This document shows positions 36,579-46,140 of a stretch of 64,000 nucleotides of DNA, piece by piece. The stretch is from contig NZ_WTYB01000001.1 in the NCBI RefSeq assembly GCF_009828055.1, positions 1,131,183 through 1,195,182 on the forward strand, read 5' to 3'. This DNA comes from Erythrobacter ramosus (GTDB lineage: Bacteria > Pseudomonadota > Alphaproteobacteria > Sphingomonadales > Sphingomonadaceae). Position 1 is the stretch's first letter; every line of letters starts with the position of its first letter. The notes under the pieces are model-generated. The model searched no databases. It was not told where the DNA came from and saw only the letters and a list, made by a program, of their open reading frames with translations. Made by a program: the position numbers and the translations under genes.

Positions 36579-37618
36579 TGGCGGTCGATTTCGCCCGCCC
36601 GCACCGGCGTTACAACCCGCTCACTGGCGGCTGGGTGCAGGTTTCCCCGCAGCGCATGGGGCGGCCATGGCAGGGCGAGGTCAGCCTGCCCGATCCGCCG
36701 CCGCCCTCATACGATCCTGCCTGCTACCTCTGCCCCGGCAACCCCCGCGTCGGCGGCGAGGTGAACCCGGCTTACGAGGGCGTCCATGTCTTCGATAACG
36801 ACTTCCCGGCACTGGCCGAGGATCAGCCGAGCGAGGCTGATCATGACCCGCTGCTGCGGGCCGAGGCTTCGGCGGGCGTGTGCCGGGTGATCTGCTTCTC
36901 CCCGGATCACGGTAAGTCGCTGCCGCTGCTCACCCCTGAGCAACTGCGCGCCGTGGTTGACGTGTGGGCCGATCAGACCGCTGAACTCGGCCAACGCTTT
37001 GCCAATGTGCAGGTGTTCGAAAACAAGGGCGCGATGATGGGGTGTTCTAACCCTCACCCCCACGGGCAGGTCTGGGCGACGGCGCACCTCCCGCAGGAAC
37101 TCGCCGCCGAGGACGCCCACCAGCGCGCCTACCTCGCAGACCACGGAAGGGCGCTGCTGCTCGACACAGCGACGCGCGAAATTGCGGCGGGCGAGCGGGT
37201 GGTCGAGATCAACGACGACTGGCTCGCCATTATCCCCTTCTGGGCGGCCTGGCCGTTCGAGACGCTGCTACTGCCGCGCTTTGCCGTGCAGCGGATGCCG
37301 CAGCTGACCGGCGAACAGCGCGCCAGCCTCGCCAGCATCCTCAAGGCGCTGACCACGCGTTACGACAATCTGTTCCAGACCAGCTTTCCCTATTCGATGG
37401 GCTGGCATCAGGCGCCTTATGGCCCGGATTCCTTGTCGCCTGATATCGACCACTGGCAACTCCACGCGCATTTCTACCCGCCGCTGCTGCGCTCGGCTGA
37501 GGTGCGCAAGTTCATGGTGGGTTACGAGATGCTGGCCGAGCCTCAGCGCGACCTCACCCCGGAACGCGCGGCAGAGATGTTGCGCGCGGTCAGCGGTCTG
37601 GTGCATTACCGCGCCTAA
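36578..37618 (+). CDS. galT: Galactose-1-phosphate uridylyltransferase
   Basis: A 346-residue Leloir enzyme that exchanges UMP between UDP-glucose and galactose-1-phosphate. The HIT-like active site is SNPHPHGQVWA, with the catalytic His in HPHPHG-type context. The N-terminal RRYNPLTGGWVQVSPQR, the zinc-site Cys pair CYLCPGN and the C-terminal HWQLHAHFYPPLLRS are all in place. It begins at the ATG overlapping the symporter stop and is followed by galK after 15 bases. No galE or galM lies in the cluster. Confidence 0.96.
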   Translation: MAVDFARPHRRYNPLTGGWVQVSPQRMGRPWQGEVSLPDPPPPSYDPACYLCPGNPRVGGEVNPAYEGVHVFDNDFPALAEDQPSEADHDPLLRAEASAGVCRVICFSPDHGKSLPLLTPEQLRAVVDVWADQTAELGQRFANVQVFENKGAMMGCSNPHPHGQVWATAHLPQELAAEDAHQRAYLADHGRALLLDTATREIAAGERVVEINDDWLAIIPFWAAWPFETLLLPRFAVQRMPQLTGEQRASLASILKALTTRYDNLFQTSFPYSMGWHQAPYGPDSLSPDIDHWQLHAHFYPPLLRSAEVRKFMVGYEMLAEPQRDLTPERAAEMLRAVSGLVHYRA

Positions 37619-37633
37619 CGAAGGGAACGCAGC

Positions 37634-38818
37634 ATGGATCGCCGCGAGAGACTGATCGCCCGCGCCCGGCAGGGCTTCCGTCTGGCCTATGGGGTCGAGC
37701 CGCACCGCTTTTTCGCTGCCCCCGGCCGGGTCAACCTGATCGGCGAGCATGTCGATTACAATGATGGCTTCGTCCTGCCCTGCGCGATCGACCGCGAAGC
37801 GATCGTCGCGCTCGGCCCGGCGGACAAGGACGCCGCGGTCCCGCTGTTCGAGGCGGTCGCGCTCGACATGGGCGACATGGCGAGTGCGCGGGACAGCTTC
37901 GATCTTGCCAGTCCGATCGTGCCGAGCGAGAACAACTGGCAGAACCATGTGCGCGGTGTGGTGCAGGCGCTGGGGCGGGATGGCTACCGGGTCAAACCGG
38001 CGCGGATCGCGATTGCCGGCGATGTTCCCATCGGGGCGGGCCTGTCATCCTCGGCCGCGTTCGGCGTGGCGGTGGCGCTGGCCTGTTCGGACTATTCAGG
38101 GCTGGACCTGTCGGCGGAAACGCTCGCCCGGGTGGCGCAGCGCGCCGAGAACGACTTTGTCGGCTGTGCCTGCGGGATCATGGACCAGATGGCCTCCGCC
38201 GCCAGCGTCGCGGACAATGCGCTGCTGCTCGATTGCCGCAGCTTGCAGCACATGCCGATCCCGATTCATGCGAGCCTTGCCATTACGGTGATCGACACGG
38301 GCCTGCGCCGCAACCTCACCGAAAGCGCCTTTAACGAGCGGCGCGCGCAGTGCGAAGCGGCGGCGGCGTATTTCGGGCTGACGGCCTTGCGCGATCTGGA
38401 CTTCGCCACGCTGGAGGCGGCCCAGACCAGCCTCGACCGGACGCTCTACCGCCGCGCACGCCATGTGGTCGGTGAGATCGAGCGGGTCGAGCCGGTCGCG
38501 GTTGCGCTGACGCAGGGGGACACGGCATTGCTGGCCGAGGTGATGCGCGAGGCGCACCTCTCGCTGTCCGCCGATTTCGAGGTTTCACTGCCGCCGATTG
38601 ACCGGCTGGCCGGGCTGATCGGTGAGGCACTGGGCGATGCGGGCGGCGTGCGGTTGACTGGCGCTGGCTTTGGCGGATGCCTTGTCGCGGTCAGCACCCA
38701 TGATGCTGGCATCGCCATCGACGAGTCGGTCGCGCGCTACAATGTCGCCGCCGATCTGCCCGCGCGGGCCGAGACCTTCCGCCCGGTCAGGGGAGCTGCG
38801 CCGATCTCGCTGGGTTGA
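37634..38818 (+). CDS. galK: Galactokinase
   Basis: A 394-residue GHMP kinase that phosphorylates galactose at O1. The galactokinase signature GRVNLIGEHVDYNDG is at residues 31-45, the ATP motif is PIGAGLSSSAAFGVA, the GIMDQMAS segment provides the catalytic Asp region and the third motif is RLTGAGFGGCLVA. GAAGGGA precedes the ATG. It is the last gene of the symporter-galT-galK operon. Confidence 0.96.
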   Translation: MDRRERLIARARQGFRLAYGVEPHRFFAAPGRVNLIGEHVDYNDGFVLPCAIDREAIVALGPADKDAAVPLFEAVALDMGDMASARDSFDLASPIVPSENNWQNHVRGVVQALGRDGYRVKPARIAIAGDVPIGAGLSSSAAFGVAVALACSDYSGLDLSAETLARVAQRAENDFVGCACGIMDQMASAASVADNALLLDCRSLQHMPIPIHASLAITVIDTGLRRNLTESAFNERRAQCEAAAAYFGLTALRDLDFATLEAAQTSLDRTLYRRARHVVGEIERVEPVAVALTQGDTALLAEVMREAHLSLSADFEVSLPPIDRLAGLIGEALGDAGGVRLTGAGFGGCLVAVSTHDAGIAIDESVARYNVAADLPARAETFRPVRGAAPISLG

Positions 38819-38879
38819 GCAAGTGCGTTCCGGGGGCTGACGTAGCAAGTCTTTGCGAGCACCCATCGTCAGCGGACGA

Positions 38880-38907
38880 TTTACAGATATAAAAATATCT
38901 TTATATG
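38880..38907 (+). promoter_or_regulatory. Promoter of the methionine operon
   Basis: TTTACA (38880-38885) and TATATG (38902-38907) stand 16 bases apart, ending 11 bases before the ArsR-fusion start. The spacer and -10 box are almost entirely covered by the palindrome at 38887-38906. Confidence 0.55.
38887..38906. promoter_or_regulatory. 20-bp palindromic operator of the methionine operon
   Basis: ATATAAA and TTTATAT frame a central ATAT; only one pair of the 20-bp palindrome is mismatched. An AT-rich island in GC-rich DNA, it lies between the -35 and -10 boxes, directly before a gene for an ArsR-family regulator. This is the expected place for an autoregulatory repressor site. ArsR-family regulators of methionine genes (SahR and SamR) are known in other Proteobacteria. 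Confidence 0.75.
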
Positions 38908-38918
38908 ATGTTCGCACA

Positions 38919-39902
38919 ATGATGATCGAGGACATCTTCAAGGCGCTGGGCGATCCGACTAGGCTGCGCATTGCCCGCTTGCTCGGGACGATGGAACTGG
39001 CTGTGGGCGAGTTGGCACAGGTGCTCGGCCAAAGCCAGCCGCGCGTGTCGCGCCATGTCGGCATCCTGTGCGATGCGGGCCTCGCCGAACGCCGCCGCGA
39101 AGGCAGCTGGGTGTTCCTGCGCCAGAGCGAATCGAGCGCCCCGGTGATCGAAGCGGTGCAGCGCCTGCTCGCGCTGGCCGAAACCGAAGAACCCGCCTTT
39201 GCCGCGCTGTGCGAAACTGACCGCCGCAAACTCGCCGCGATTCGCAATGCGCGCGAAGCTGCGGCGGAGACCTATTTTGCCCGCCACGCCGGGGAGTGGG
39301 ACGAGCTGCGCGCGCTCCACAGCGCCGATGCTGATGTCGAACGCGGCCTTGCCGAAGCGCTGGCTGATGCGCCGCTGGGCGCGCTGCTGGATATTGGCAC
39401 TGGCACCGGGCGCATGGCCGAACTGTTCGCACCTCATGCCGAACGCATCGTCGCGCTCGACAAGAACCTCGAAATGCTGCGCGTCGCCCGCGCCAAGCTG
39501 CAACATCTGCCGACCGCACAGATCGAGCTGGTGCAGGGCGACTTTGCCGATCTGCCGTTCTCCGACGCCAGTTTCGATACCGTGGTGCTGCATCAGGTGC
39601 TGCACTTCGCCGCCGATCCTGCCCCGGCACTGGCCGAGGCGGCGCGGGTGCTGCGCAGCGGTGGGCGGATCGCGATTGTCGATTTTGCCAGCCACGATCA
39701 CGAGGAACTGCGCACTCGCCACCAGCACGTCCGGCTTGGCTTTACCGATCGTCAGATGGCCGAATTGCTGCGCGGCGCCGGGTTCAGCGTCAGCCCGCCG
39801 CTCGCGCTCGAAGGTGGGCCGCTGGTCGTCAAGATCTGGACGGCCAAGCGCCGTTCCGCCCCCGCTTTGAAGACCCCTGCCAGCCTCACGGAAACCGTCT
39901 GA
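38919..39902 (+). CDS. ArsR-family regulator fused to a SAM-dependent methyltransferase
   Basis: A 327-residue two-domain protein. Residues 1-75 are an ArsR winged helix (DIFKALGDPTRLRIARLL, then VGELAQVLGQSQPRVSRHVGIL). No Cys pair of metal-sensing type is seen. Residues about 115-315 are a class I methyltransferase fold with SAM motif LLDIGTGTGR (156-165) and FDTVVLHQVLHF. As first gene before metF and metH it probably represses them and reads SAM or SAH through its methyltransferase domain, like SahR-type control; this is inference. The start is ATG 38919 or the next ATG, 38922. Its stop overlaps metF (TGATG). Confidence 0.9.
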   Translation: MMIEDIFKALGDPTRLRIARLLGTMELAVGELAQVLGQSQPRVSRHVGILCDAGLAERRREGSWVFLRQSESSAPVIEAVQRLLALAETEEPAFAALCETDRRKLAAIRNAREAAAETYFARHAGEWDELRALHSADADVERGLAEALADAPLGALLDIGTGTGRMAELFAPHAERIVALDKNLEMLRVARAKLQHLPTAQIELVQGDFADLPFSDASFDTVVLHQVLHFAADPAPALAEAARVLRSGGRIAIVDFASHDHEELRTRHQHVRLGFTDRQMAELLRGAGFSVSPPLALEGGPLVVKIWTAKRRSAPALKTPASLTETV

Positions 39903-40831
39903 TGACCCCGACTCTCGACCAGCTCCACGAATACCGCACAGCCACCGACATGCCGCTGTTTTCCGGCCTGCCGGGGGATGTTGCGGTGAGCTTCGAATTC
40001 TTCCCGCCCAAGAGCGAGAAGATGGAAGAACAGCTGTGGGATGCGGTGACGCAGCTGAAGCCGCTGGGGCCGAGCTTTGTTTCGGTCACCTACGGCGCGG
40101 GCGGTTCGACCCGCGAGCGCACCCACGCCACGGTGGCGCGGATCATTGGCGAGGCGAAGCTCCCTGCCGCAGCGCATCTGACCTGCGTTGCGGCGTCGAA
40201 GGCCGAAATCCGCGAGGTCGCCGAACATTATTGGGAAGCGGGCGTGCGCCACATCGTCGCGCTGCGCGGCGATGCGGGTGAACCCGGCGCGCCCTTCACC
40301 CCGCACCCTGAAGGCTATGCCAGCGCGGCGGAGCTGGTCAGCGGGCTGAAGGCCATTGCGCCGTTCGAAATCTCGGTCGCCGCCTATCCGGAAACCCACC
40401 CTGATGCGCTTAGCCCACAGGACGATATCGACAATCTGAAGCGCAAGCTGGATGCTGGGGCCACCCGCGCGATCAGCCAGTTCTTCTTCTCGCCCGAAGC
40501 CTTCTTCCGCTTCCGCGATGCCTGCGCGGCGAGCGGGATCGACGCCCCGATCCTGCCCGGCATCCTCCCTGTCACCAATGTCGCGCAGGCGCGTAAGTTC
40601 GCCGCCGCGTGCGGGGCGTCAATCCCGGCATGGATGGACGGCTTGTTCGAAGGCCTCGACGAAAAGCCCGCCGCGCGCCAGCTGGTCGCCGCAACGGTCG
40701 CCGCTGAACTGTGCCGCCGGCTCTATGCGGGCGGGGTGCGCGATTTCCACTTCTACACCTTGAACCGCCCCGAGCTTGCCTATGCGATCTGCCACATGCT
40801 CGGGAAGCGTCCGGTCGGAGACGACGCATGA
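39902..40831 (+). CDS. metF: 5,10-methylenetetrahydrofolate reductase
   Basis: A 309-residue FAD enzyme that makes 5-methyltetrahydrofolate for methionine synthase. The TIM-barrel blocks are clear: VSFEFFPPKSEKMEEQLWD, SVTYGAGGSTRERTH, AHLTCVAAS, RHIVALRGDAG, VAAYPETHPDA, AISQFFFSPEAFFRFRD, PGILPVTN and the final FHFYTLNRPELAYAIC. It overlaps the preceding regulator (TGATG) and the following metH part 1 (ATGA), so all three are translated in series. Confidence 0.96.
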   Translation: MTPTLDQLHEYRTATDMPLFSGLPGDVAVSFEFFPPKSEKMEEQLWDAVTQLKPLGPSFVSVTYGAGGSTRERTHATVARIIGEAKLPAAAHLTCVAASKAEIREVAEHYWEAGVRHIVALRGDAGEPGAPFTPHPEGYASAAELVSGLKAIAPFEISVAAYPETHPDALSPQDDIDNLKRKLDAGATRAISQFFFSPEAFFRFRDACAASGIDAPILPGILPVTNVAQARKFAAACGASIPAWMDGLFEGLDEKPAARQLVAATVAAELCRRLYAGGVRDFHFYTLNRPELAYAICHMLGKRPVGDDA

Positions 40832-41871
40832 GTGCGCGTGAACAATTGCTCGCAGCCGCCGCCAAGCGCGTGCTGATCTTCGACGGCGCGTTCGGCACGC
40901 AGATCCAGAACCGCAAGCTGACCGAAGCCGATTACGCGGGCGATCTGGGCCTTGCCGCGGATCAGAAGGGCAATAACGACATTCTGGCGCTGACCCGCCC
41001 CGACGTGATCGGTGACATCACCCGCGCCTATCTGGATGCGGGATCGGATGTGGTCTCGACCAACACCTTCTCGGCCAACCGCATCAGCCAGGCCGATTAT
41101 GCGACCGAAGGTCTGGTGCGAGACATCAACGTGGCGAGCGGCAAGCTCGCCCGCGCGCTCGCGGATGAATATGCCGCCAAGGATGGCCGCCCGCGCTTTG
41201 TCGCGGGAGCCATCGGGCCGACCAACAAGACTCTGTCGCTCAGCCCTGATGTCGAAGACCCCGGCTACCGCGAGATCGACTTTGATGAACTCGTCGCGGT
41301 CTACAAGGAACAGGCTGCCGCGCTGGTCGAAGGCGGGGTGGACTTCATCCTGATCGAGACGGTGTTCGATACCTTGAACGCCAAGGCGGGGATCATGGCG
41401 GTCAAGCAGTTGGAGCGCGAGACGGGCCGGGACATCCCGCTGATGATCTCGATGACACTGACCGACCTGTCGGGCCGCAATCTGTCGGGCCACACGGTCG
41501 AGGCGTTCTGGTACGCGGTGCGCCATGCCAAGCCGGTCACCATCGGTTTGAATTGCAGCTTCGGCGCAGAGCAGCTGCGCCCGCACGTCAAGGTGCTCTC
41601 GCAGATCGCCGACACGCTGCTGATGATCTATCCCAACGCGGGCCTCCCCAACGAGCTCGGCGAATATGACGAGCAGCCCGACACCACCGCGGGGTTGGTC
41701 AAGGACTGGGCCGATCACGGTCAAGTCAATATCCTCGGCGGCTGCTGCGGATCGAGCCCGGCGCATATCGCCGCGATTGCCAAGGCGGTGGCCAAGTCCG
41801 AGCCGCGCAAGGTGCCGCACCCCGAGCCTGCGATGCGGCTGGCGGGGCTCGAAGCCTTCATTGCGGCCTGA
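40828..41871 (+). CDS. metH: Methionine synthase, homocysteine-binding part (split MetH)
   Basis: A 347-residue protein equal to the first domain of cobalamin-dependent MetH. It binds homocysteine through zinc, with Cys ligands in GLNCSFG and the GGCCGSSP pair. It opens with the family sequence RVLIFDGAFGTQIQ and contains TNTFSANRISQADY. The pterin, cobalamin and activation domains are encoded by the next gene, 20 bases downstream, so the enzyme is made from two polypeptides. This split is common in alphaproteobacteria and is not a recent frameshift, since the second gene has its own start. Confidence 0.94.
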   Translation: MSAREQLLAAAAKRVLIFDGAFGTQIQNRKLTEADYAGDLGLAADQKGNNDILALTRPDVIGDITRAYLDAGSDVVSTNTFSANRISQADYATEGLVRDINVASGKLARALADEYAAKDGRPRFVAGAIGPTNKTLSLSPDVEDPGYREIDFDELVAVYKEQAAALVEGGVDFILIETVFDTLNAKAGIMAVKQLERETGRDIPLMISMTLTDLSGRNLSGHTVEAFWYAVRHAKPVTIGLNCSFGAEQLRPHVKVLSQIADTLLMIYPNAGLPNELGEYDEQPDTTAGLVKDWADHGQVNILGGCCGSSPAHIAAIAKAVAKSEPRKVPHPEPAMRLAGLEAFIAA

Positions 41872-41891
41872 TTTGAACTGAGAGTTTCCAA

Positions 41892-44504
41892 GTGACCCAA
41901 CCCTCCTCCGCCCGCTTCATCAACATCGGTGAACGCACCAACGTCACCGGATCGGCGGCGTTCAAGAAGCTGATCATGGCGGGCGATTATCCAACGGCCG
42001 TCGAAGTCGCGCGCCAGCAGGTCGAAAACGGCGCGCAGGTGATCGACGTCAACATGGACGAAGGCCTGCTCGACGCGGTCCACGCCATGACGACCTTCCT
42101 CAAGCTGATCGCCGCCGAGCCCGATATCGCGCGCGTGCCGGTCATGATCGACAGCTCGAAATTCCACGTGATCGAGGCTGGGCTGAAATGCGTCAGCGGC
42201 AAGCCGATCGTCAATTCGATCAGCATGAAGGAGGGCGAGGCCGCCTTCCTCGAACACGCCCGCATCTGCATGGATTACGGCGCGGCTGTGGTCGTCATGG
42301 CCTTCGACACGGTCGGTCAGGCCGACACCAAGCAGCGCAAGGTCGAAATCTGCAAGCGCGCCTATGATCTGCTGGTGGCCGAGGGCTTCCCACCCGAAGA
42401 CATCATCTTCGATCCCAACATCTTCGCGGTCGCGACCGGGATTGAAGAACACAACAATTACGGCGTCGACTTCATCGAGGCGGTCAAGGAACTGCGCGAG
42501 CTGTGCCCCTACGCGCATTATTCGGGCGGGCTCTCCAACCTCAGCTTCAGCTTCCGCGGCAATGAACCCGTGCGCCGCGCGATGCATTCGGTGTTCCTCT
42601 ATCACGCGATTCCGGCGGGCCTCGACATGGCGATCGTCAACGCGGGGCAGCTCGACGTTTACGACCAGATCGATCCGGCCCTGCGTGACGCCTGCGAAGA
42701 CGTGATCCTCAACCGCGATCCGGACGCGACCGAACGCCTCATCACGCTGGCCGAAAGCTTCAAGGGCAAGTCGGTTGCGGATGAAAAGGCCGCCGAGGAA
42801 TGGCGCGGCTGGGCGGTCGAAAAGCGGCTCGAACACGCGCTGGTCAAGGGCATTGACGCGCATATCGTCGATGATACCGAAATCATGCGCGCCGCCATTG
42901 CCGAGGCTGGCGGGCGGCCCATCGAAGTGATCGAAGGCCCGTTGATGGACGGGATGAACGTGGTCGGCGACTTGTTCGGCAGCGGCAAGATGTTCCTGCC
43001 GCAGGTGGTCAAATCCGCGCGCGTGATGAAGAAGGCGGTCGCCCACCTCATCCCCTTCATCGAGGCCGAGAAGGACCTGCTTCCCGAAGAGGAACGCAAG
43101 GCCAAGGGCAAGATCATCATGGCGACGGTGAAGGGCGATGTGCACGACATCGGCAAGAACATCGTCGGCGTCGTGCTCCAGTGCAACGGCTATGACGTGA
43201 TCGACTTGGGCGTGATGGTGCCGTGGCCGACGATCCTCGCTTCGGCCAATGACAACAAGGCCGACATGATCGGGCTTTCGGGCCTCATCACGCCCTCATT
43301 GGACGAGATGGTGACCGTCGCCGAGGAAATGCAGCGCGCCGGCATGACCATGCCGCTGCTGATCGGCGGGGCGACCACCTCGAAGGTCCACACCGCGCTG
43401 AAGATCGATCCGGCCTACGAAGGCCCCGTGATCCACGTGCTCGACGCGAGCCGCGCGGTGGGGGTGGCGTCCAAGCTGCTGTCCGACACCCAGCGCGATA
43501 GCTACGTCGCCGAGGTCGAGGACGAATATATCGCCGTGCGCGATGCCCGCGCGGGCCGGACCGTGAGCGCGCTGCTGCCGCTGGACGAAGCGCGCGCCAA
43601 TGCCTTTCCCGCCGACTTCGCCGCCAAACCCGCCGCACCTGCGCAGCCGGGGGTGCATGTCTTCCCCGACTGGAGCCTTGAGCACTTGCGCGGCTTCATT
43701 GACTGGACGCCGTTCTTCCGCGCGTGGGAGTTGCACGGCAATTACCCCGCGATCCTGACCGACGAAGTGGTCGGCGAAACCGCGACCCAGCTGTTCGCCG
43801 ATGCCAACGAAATGCTCGATACAATCATCGCCGAAAAATGGCTGACCGCGCGCGGTGTCGCAGGCCTGTGGCCGTGCGGGCGCGACGGGGATGACATCGT
43901 GCTCGACAACGGCGCGCGCCTCCCGATGCTGCGCCAGCAGGTCAAGAAGTCGCGCGATCGGGCCAATATGTGCCTCGCCGATTTTATCGACCCGGCGGGC
44001 GACTGGATCGGCGGTTTTGCCGTCGGCATCCACGGGATCGACAGCCACTCGGCGCGGTTCCAGGCGGACAAGGACGATTATTCCGACATCCTGCTGAAGG
44101 CGCTGGCCGACCGTTTCGCGGAGGCATTCGCCGAAGCGCTGCATCAGCACGTCCGCACCACGCTGTGGGCCTATGCGCCGGGCGAGCAGCTGACCTGCGA
44201 GGCGCTGATCAAGGAAGAATATCGCGGGATCCGCCCCGCGCCGGGCTATCCCGCCTGTCCCGATCACTCGCTGAAGCCGATCCTGTTCGACCTGCTCGAT
44301 GCGCCGACCAACACCGGCCTGACCCTGACCGAAAGCTTCGCCATGTGGCCGACGGCGGCGGTTTCAGGCTTCTATTTCGGTCACCCCGAAGCGGCCTATT
44401 TCGGCGTTGCCCGCGTGGGGCCGGATCAGGTCGAGGAATATGCCGCCCGGCGCGGGGTCGATCTGGCGACGGCAGAACGCTGGCTGCGGCCGAATCTCGA
44501 TTGA
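41892..44504 (+). CDS. metH: Methionine synthase, folate/cobalamin/activation part (split MetH)
   Basis: An 870-residue protein with the remaining MetH domains. The pterin-binding domain comes first ([14 protein letters not shown], then [16 protein letters not shown]). The cap and cobalamin domain follow, with the cobalt-ligand His418 in [11 protein letters not shown] and the [13 protein letters not shown] segment. Last is the SAM-binding activation domain (about residues 560-865, [13 protein letters not shown]). It methylates homocysteine from 5-methyltetrahydrofolate through methylcobalamin and is reactivated by SAM. The start is a GTG; only a weak GAGAG lies upstream. Confidence 0.95.
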   Translation: MTQPSSARFINIGERTNVTGSAAFKKLIMAGDYPTAVEVARQQVENGAQVIDVNMDEGLLDAVHAMTTFLKLIAAEPDIARVPVMIDSSKFHVIEAGLKCVSGKPIVNSISMKEGEAAFLEHARICMDYGAAVVVMAFDTVGQADTKQRKVEICKRAYDLLVAEGFPPEDIIFDPNIFAVATGIEEHNNYGVDFIEAVKELRELCPYAHYSGGLSNLSFSFRGNEPVRRAMHSVFLYHAIPAGLDMAIVNAGQLDVYDQIDPALRDACEDVILNRDPDATERLITLAESFKGKSVADEKAAEEWRGWAVEKRLEHALVKGIDAHIVDDTEIMRAAIAEAGGRPIEVIEGPLMDGMNVVGDLFGSGKMFLPQVVKSARVMKKAVAHLIPFIEAEKDLLPEEERKAKGKIIMATVKGDVHDIGKNIVGVVLQCNGYDVIDLGVMVPWPTILASANDNKADMIGLSGLITPSLDEMVTVAEEMQRAGMTMPLLIGGATTSKVHTALKIDPAYEGPVIHVLDASRAVGVASKLLSDTQRDSYVAEVEDEYIAVRDARAGRTVSALLPLDEARANAFPADFAAKPAAPAQPGVHVFPDWSLEHLRGFIDWTPFFRAWELHGNYPAILTDEVVGETATQLFADANEMLDTIIAEKWLTARGVAGLWPCGRDGDDIVLDNGARLPMLRQQVKKSRDRANMCLADFIDPAGDWIGGFAVGIHGIDSHSARFQADKDDYSDILLKALADRFAEAFAEALHQHVRTTLWAYAPGEQLTCEALIKEEYRGIRPAPGYPACPDHSLKPILFDLLDAPTNTGLTLTESFAMWPTAAVSGFYFGHPEAAYFGVARVGPDQVEEYAARRGVDLATAERWLRPNLD

Positions 44505-44523
44505 CGCGGGCGCAGGGGCAGCG

Positions 44524-45756
44524 ATGATGCGCGGTATGATCCGCCGCTTCCTCGCCGCTTTGGTGTTCATCGCCGCCCCCGCCACCGCGCAAGAGACCGC
44601 GCCGTCGCCTGCCACGCCGCCTGCTACAGTGGTGGTCGCCTTCAACCGCGAGACCATCACCCCGCTGATCGTCGAGGGGCTGGCGAACCTTGAGACCGCG
44701 CGCCCGGTCGCAGCCAATGATCCGGTGCGGATCGCGTCGATCTCCAAGCTGATCATGGCGCTCACCGCGCTCAGGCTGGTGGACGAGGGCAAGCTTGATC
44801 TCGACCGTGATGTTTCGGACTATGTCGGGTGGAAGGTGCGCTCGCCTTACCATCCCGACGCGCCTGTCACGCTGGCGCACTTGCTGTCGCACCGCGCGGG
44901 GCTGAGCGACAAGGCGGGTTACATTATCCCCCTGGGCGAGAGCCTTGAGGCGAAATTTGCCGACCCTGCCGCCTGGCGCGACACCGGCCCGTCGGGGGAG
45001 GCGGCGTTTGAATATGCCAACCTCGGCTCACCGCTGGTCGCCACCGCGCTCGAAGCTGCTTCGGGTGAGCGGTATGACCGGCTGGTCGAACGGCTGGTGT
45101 TTGCGCCGCTGGGGGTGAAGGCCTGTCTCAACTGGATCGGCTGCGATGCCGATATGCAGGCCCGCAAGGTGACGCTCTACCGCCACACCGGCGAAGTCGC
45201 AGCCGACGGTGCAGGCAGACTGCCGTCCGCCTGCACCATCCCGGTGGCGGAGGGCATTGCCTGCGAGCTGGCGAACTATGTCCCCGGCACCAATGCCTCG
45301 ATCTTCTCCCCGCAAGGCGGGGTCCGGATCGGGATGCTGGACCTCGCGAAGATCGGGCAGGCGTTCGGTGAGCCCCGCGCCTTCTTCTCGGATCGTGCGA
45401 AGCAAGGCTTCGATCGCGCGTGGAACACCAGTTTCCATCCCGATCAGGAATTCTTCTGCATCTATGGTCTGCATCTACAGATCATCGATTCGTCCCAAGC
45501 GCTGTGGGCGAATGCGGAGCAGCCCAAGCCGGCGACGTGCCGGGACGAGCTGTTTGGCGACGGCGTAGCAAGGGTGGGCCATTCGGGCGAAGCTTACGGC
45601 CTGCAATCGGGCCTCTGGTTCGACCTCGGCACGGGCCGGGGCTTCGCCTACTTCCTCACCCAAGTCCCGCCCCCGGCAGGCGGCGAGGACACTGGCGGCT
45701 TCACGGCGCGCGAGAAGGCGCTGATGGCGCGGGCGCAGGCGATGATTCGCAAATAG
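44524..45756 (+). CDS. Exported serine hydrolase, beta-lactamase/esterase fold
   Basis: A 410-residue protein with a signal peptide (about residues 1-22, ending TAQ). The class C-like motifs are present: SxxK as SISK (Ser72, Lys75), YxN as YAN (Tyr164, Asn166), and HSG near residue 354 in place of KTG. This combination is usual for family S12 peptidases and esterases, so drug resistance should not be assumed. AGGGG lies 5 bases before the ATG at 44524. It follows metH by 19 bases and may share its transcript, though no functional link is apparent. Confidence 0.85.
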   Translation: MMRGMIRRFLAALVFIAAPATAQETAPSPATPPATVVVAFNRETITPLIVEGLANLETARPVAANDPVRIASISKLIMALTALRLVDEGKLDLDRDVSDYVGWKVRSPYHPDAPVTLAHLLSHRAGLSDKAGYIIPLGESLEAKFADPAAWRDTGPSGEAAFEYANLGSPLVATALEAASGERYDRLVERLVFAPLGVKACLNWIGCDADMQARKVTLYRHTGEVAADGAGRLPSACTIPVAEGIACELANYVPGTNASIFSPQGGVRIGMLDLAKIGQAFGEPRAFFSDRAKQGFDRAWNTSFHPDQEFFCIYGLHLQIIDSSQALWANAEQPKPATCRDELFGDGVARVGHSGEAYGLQSGLWFDLGTGRGFAYFLTQVPPPAGGEDTGGFTAREKALMARAQAMIRK

Positions 45757-45774
45757 CGGCGCAACTGAAGTTTG

Positions 45775-45872
45775 GTTCGCGCCAAGCCGCCAAGGAGCCA
45801 AGAAGGACCTATTGTAGCGCAGCCGTGGTACCAGACCTTGGCATCTTGGCCCTTTGGCGGCTTGGCGCGAAC
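45775..45872. repeat. Long intergenic palindrome (29-bp arms)
   Basis: Arms 45775-45803 and 45844-45872 are complementary at 27 of 29 positions around a 40-base loop. Each arm holds short GCCAAG-type repeats at 8-9-base steps. It starts 18 bases after the serine hydrolase stop, between convergent genes. It could stop transcription from both sides, or be a copy of a dispersed palindromic (REP/MITE-like) family. No terminal target duplication or open frame was seen. Confidence 0.8.
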
Positions 45873-46140
45873 GACTTTTGGGGCGCCGCTGTCGCGGCGA
45901 GGGCTTATCGCCCTATCGCCGCCGCTGCACCCAGCCTGCCCCCAGGTGCGGACGCATGGCAGGCTAAAGCGCTTTCCTACCTGCACATGGATTGACAGGG
46001 TCCGCGGGCATGAATCCCTGTACCCCCTCTTCTGACTGCCACCCCGCAATGATCCTGCGTGTGCGACGATACTTTTTTCTGTTCCTGGACAGTGTCTCAT
46101 GTGTCTCCAACACGAGACCGTGGCGGCGGAAGGGGTGGCT
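45873..46140. other. Intergenic spacer without a gene
   Basis: This 268-base spacer lies between the palindrome and the stop of the convergent antiporter gene. I see no gene, RNA or convincing terminator. A plus-strand run of six T (near 46072) is not preceded by a good stem. Confidence 0.5.

Noticed and set aside
38836-38883. Inverted repeat GCTGACG/CGTCAGC with a nested GCAA/TTGC after galK, considered as terminator or SAM/SAH riboswitch
   Set aside because: No T-run follows and the conserved cores of SAM-II and SAH riboswitches are absent; the DNA palindrome at 38887 explains control better.
41721-43145. 474-residue minus-strand frame across metH
   Set aside because: Rich in His, Asp and Val from reverse reading of conserved MetH codons; no family pattern.
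40828-44504. Two metH genes considered as one gene broken by mutation
   Set aside because: The break falls at a domain border, there is a 20-base gap with a separate start, and split MetH is usual in alphaproteobacteria.
44524-45756. Serine hydrolase considered as an antibiotic-resistance beta-lactamase
   Set aside because: HSG replaces KTG and the context is housekeeping, as in S12 esterases and peptidases; sequence alone does not support resistance.
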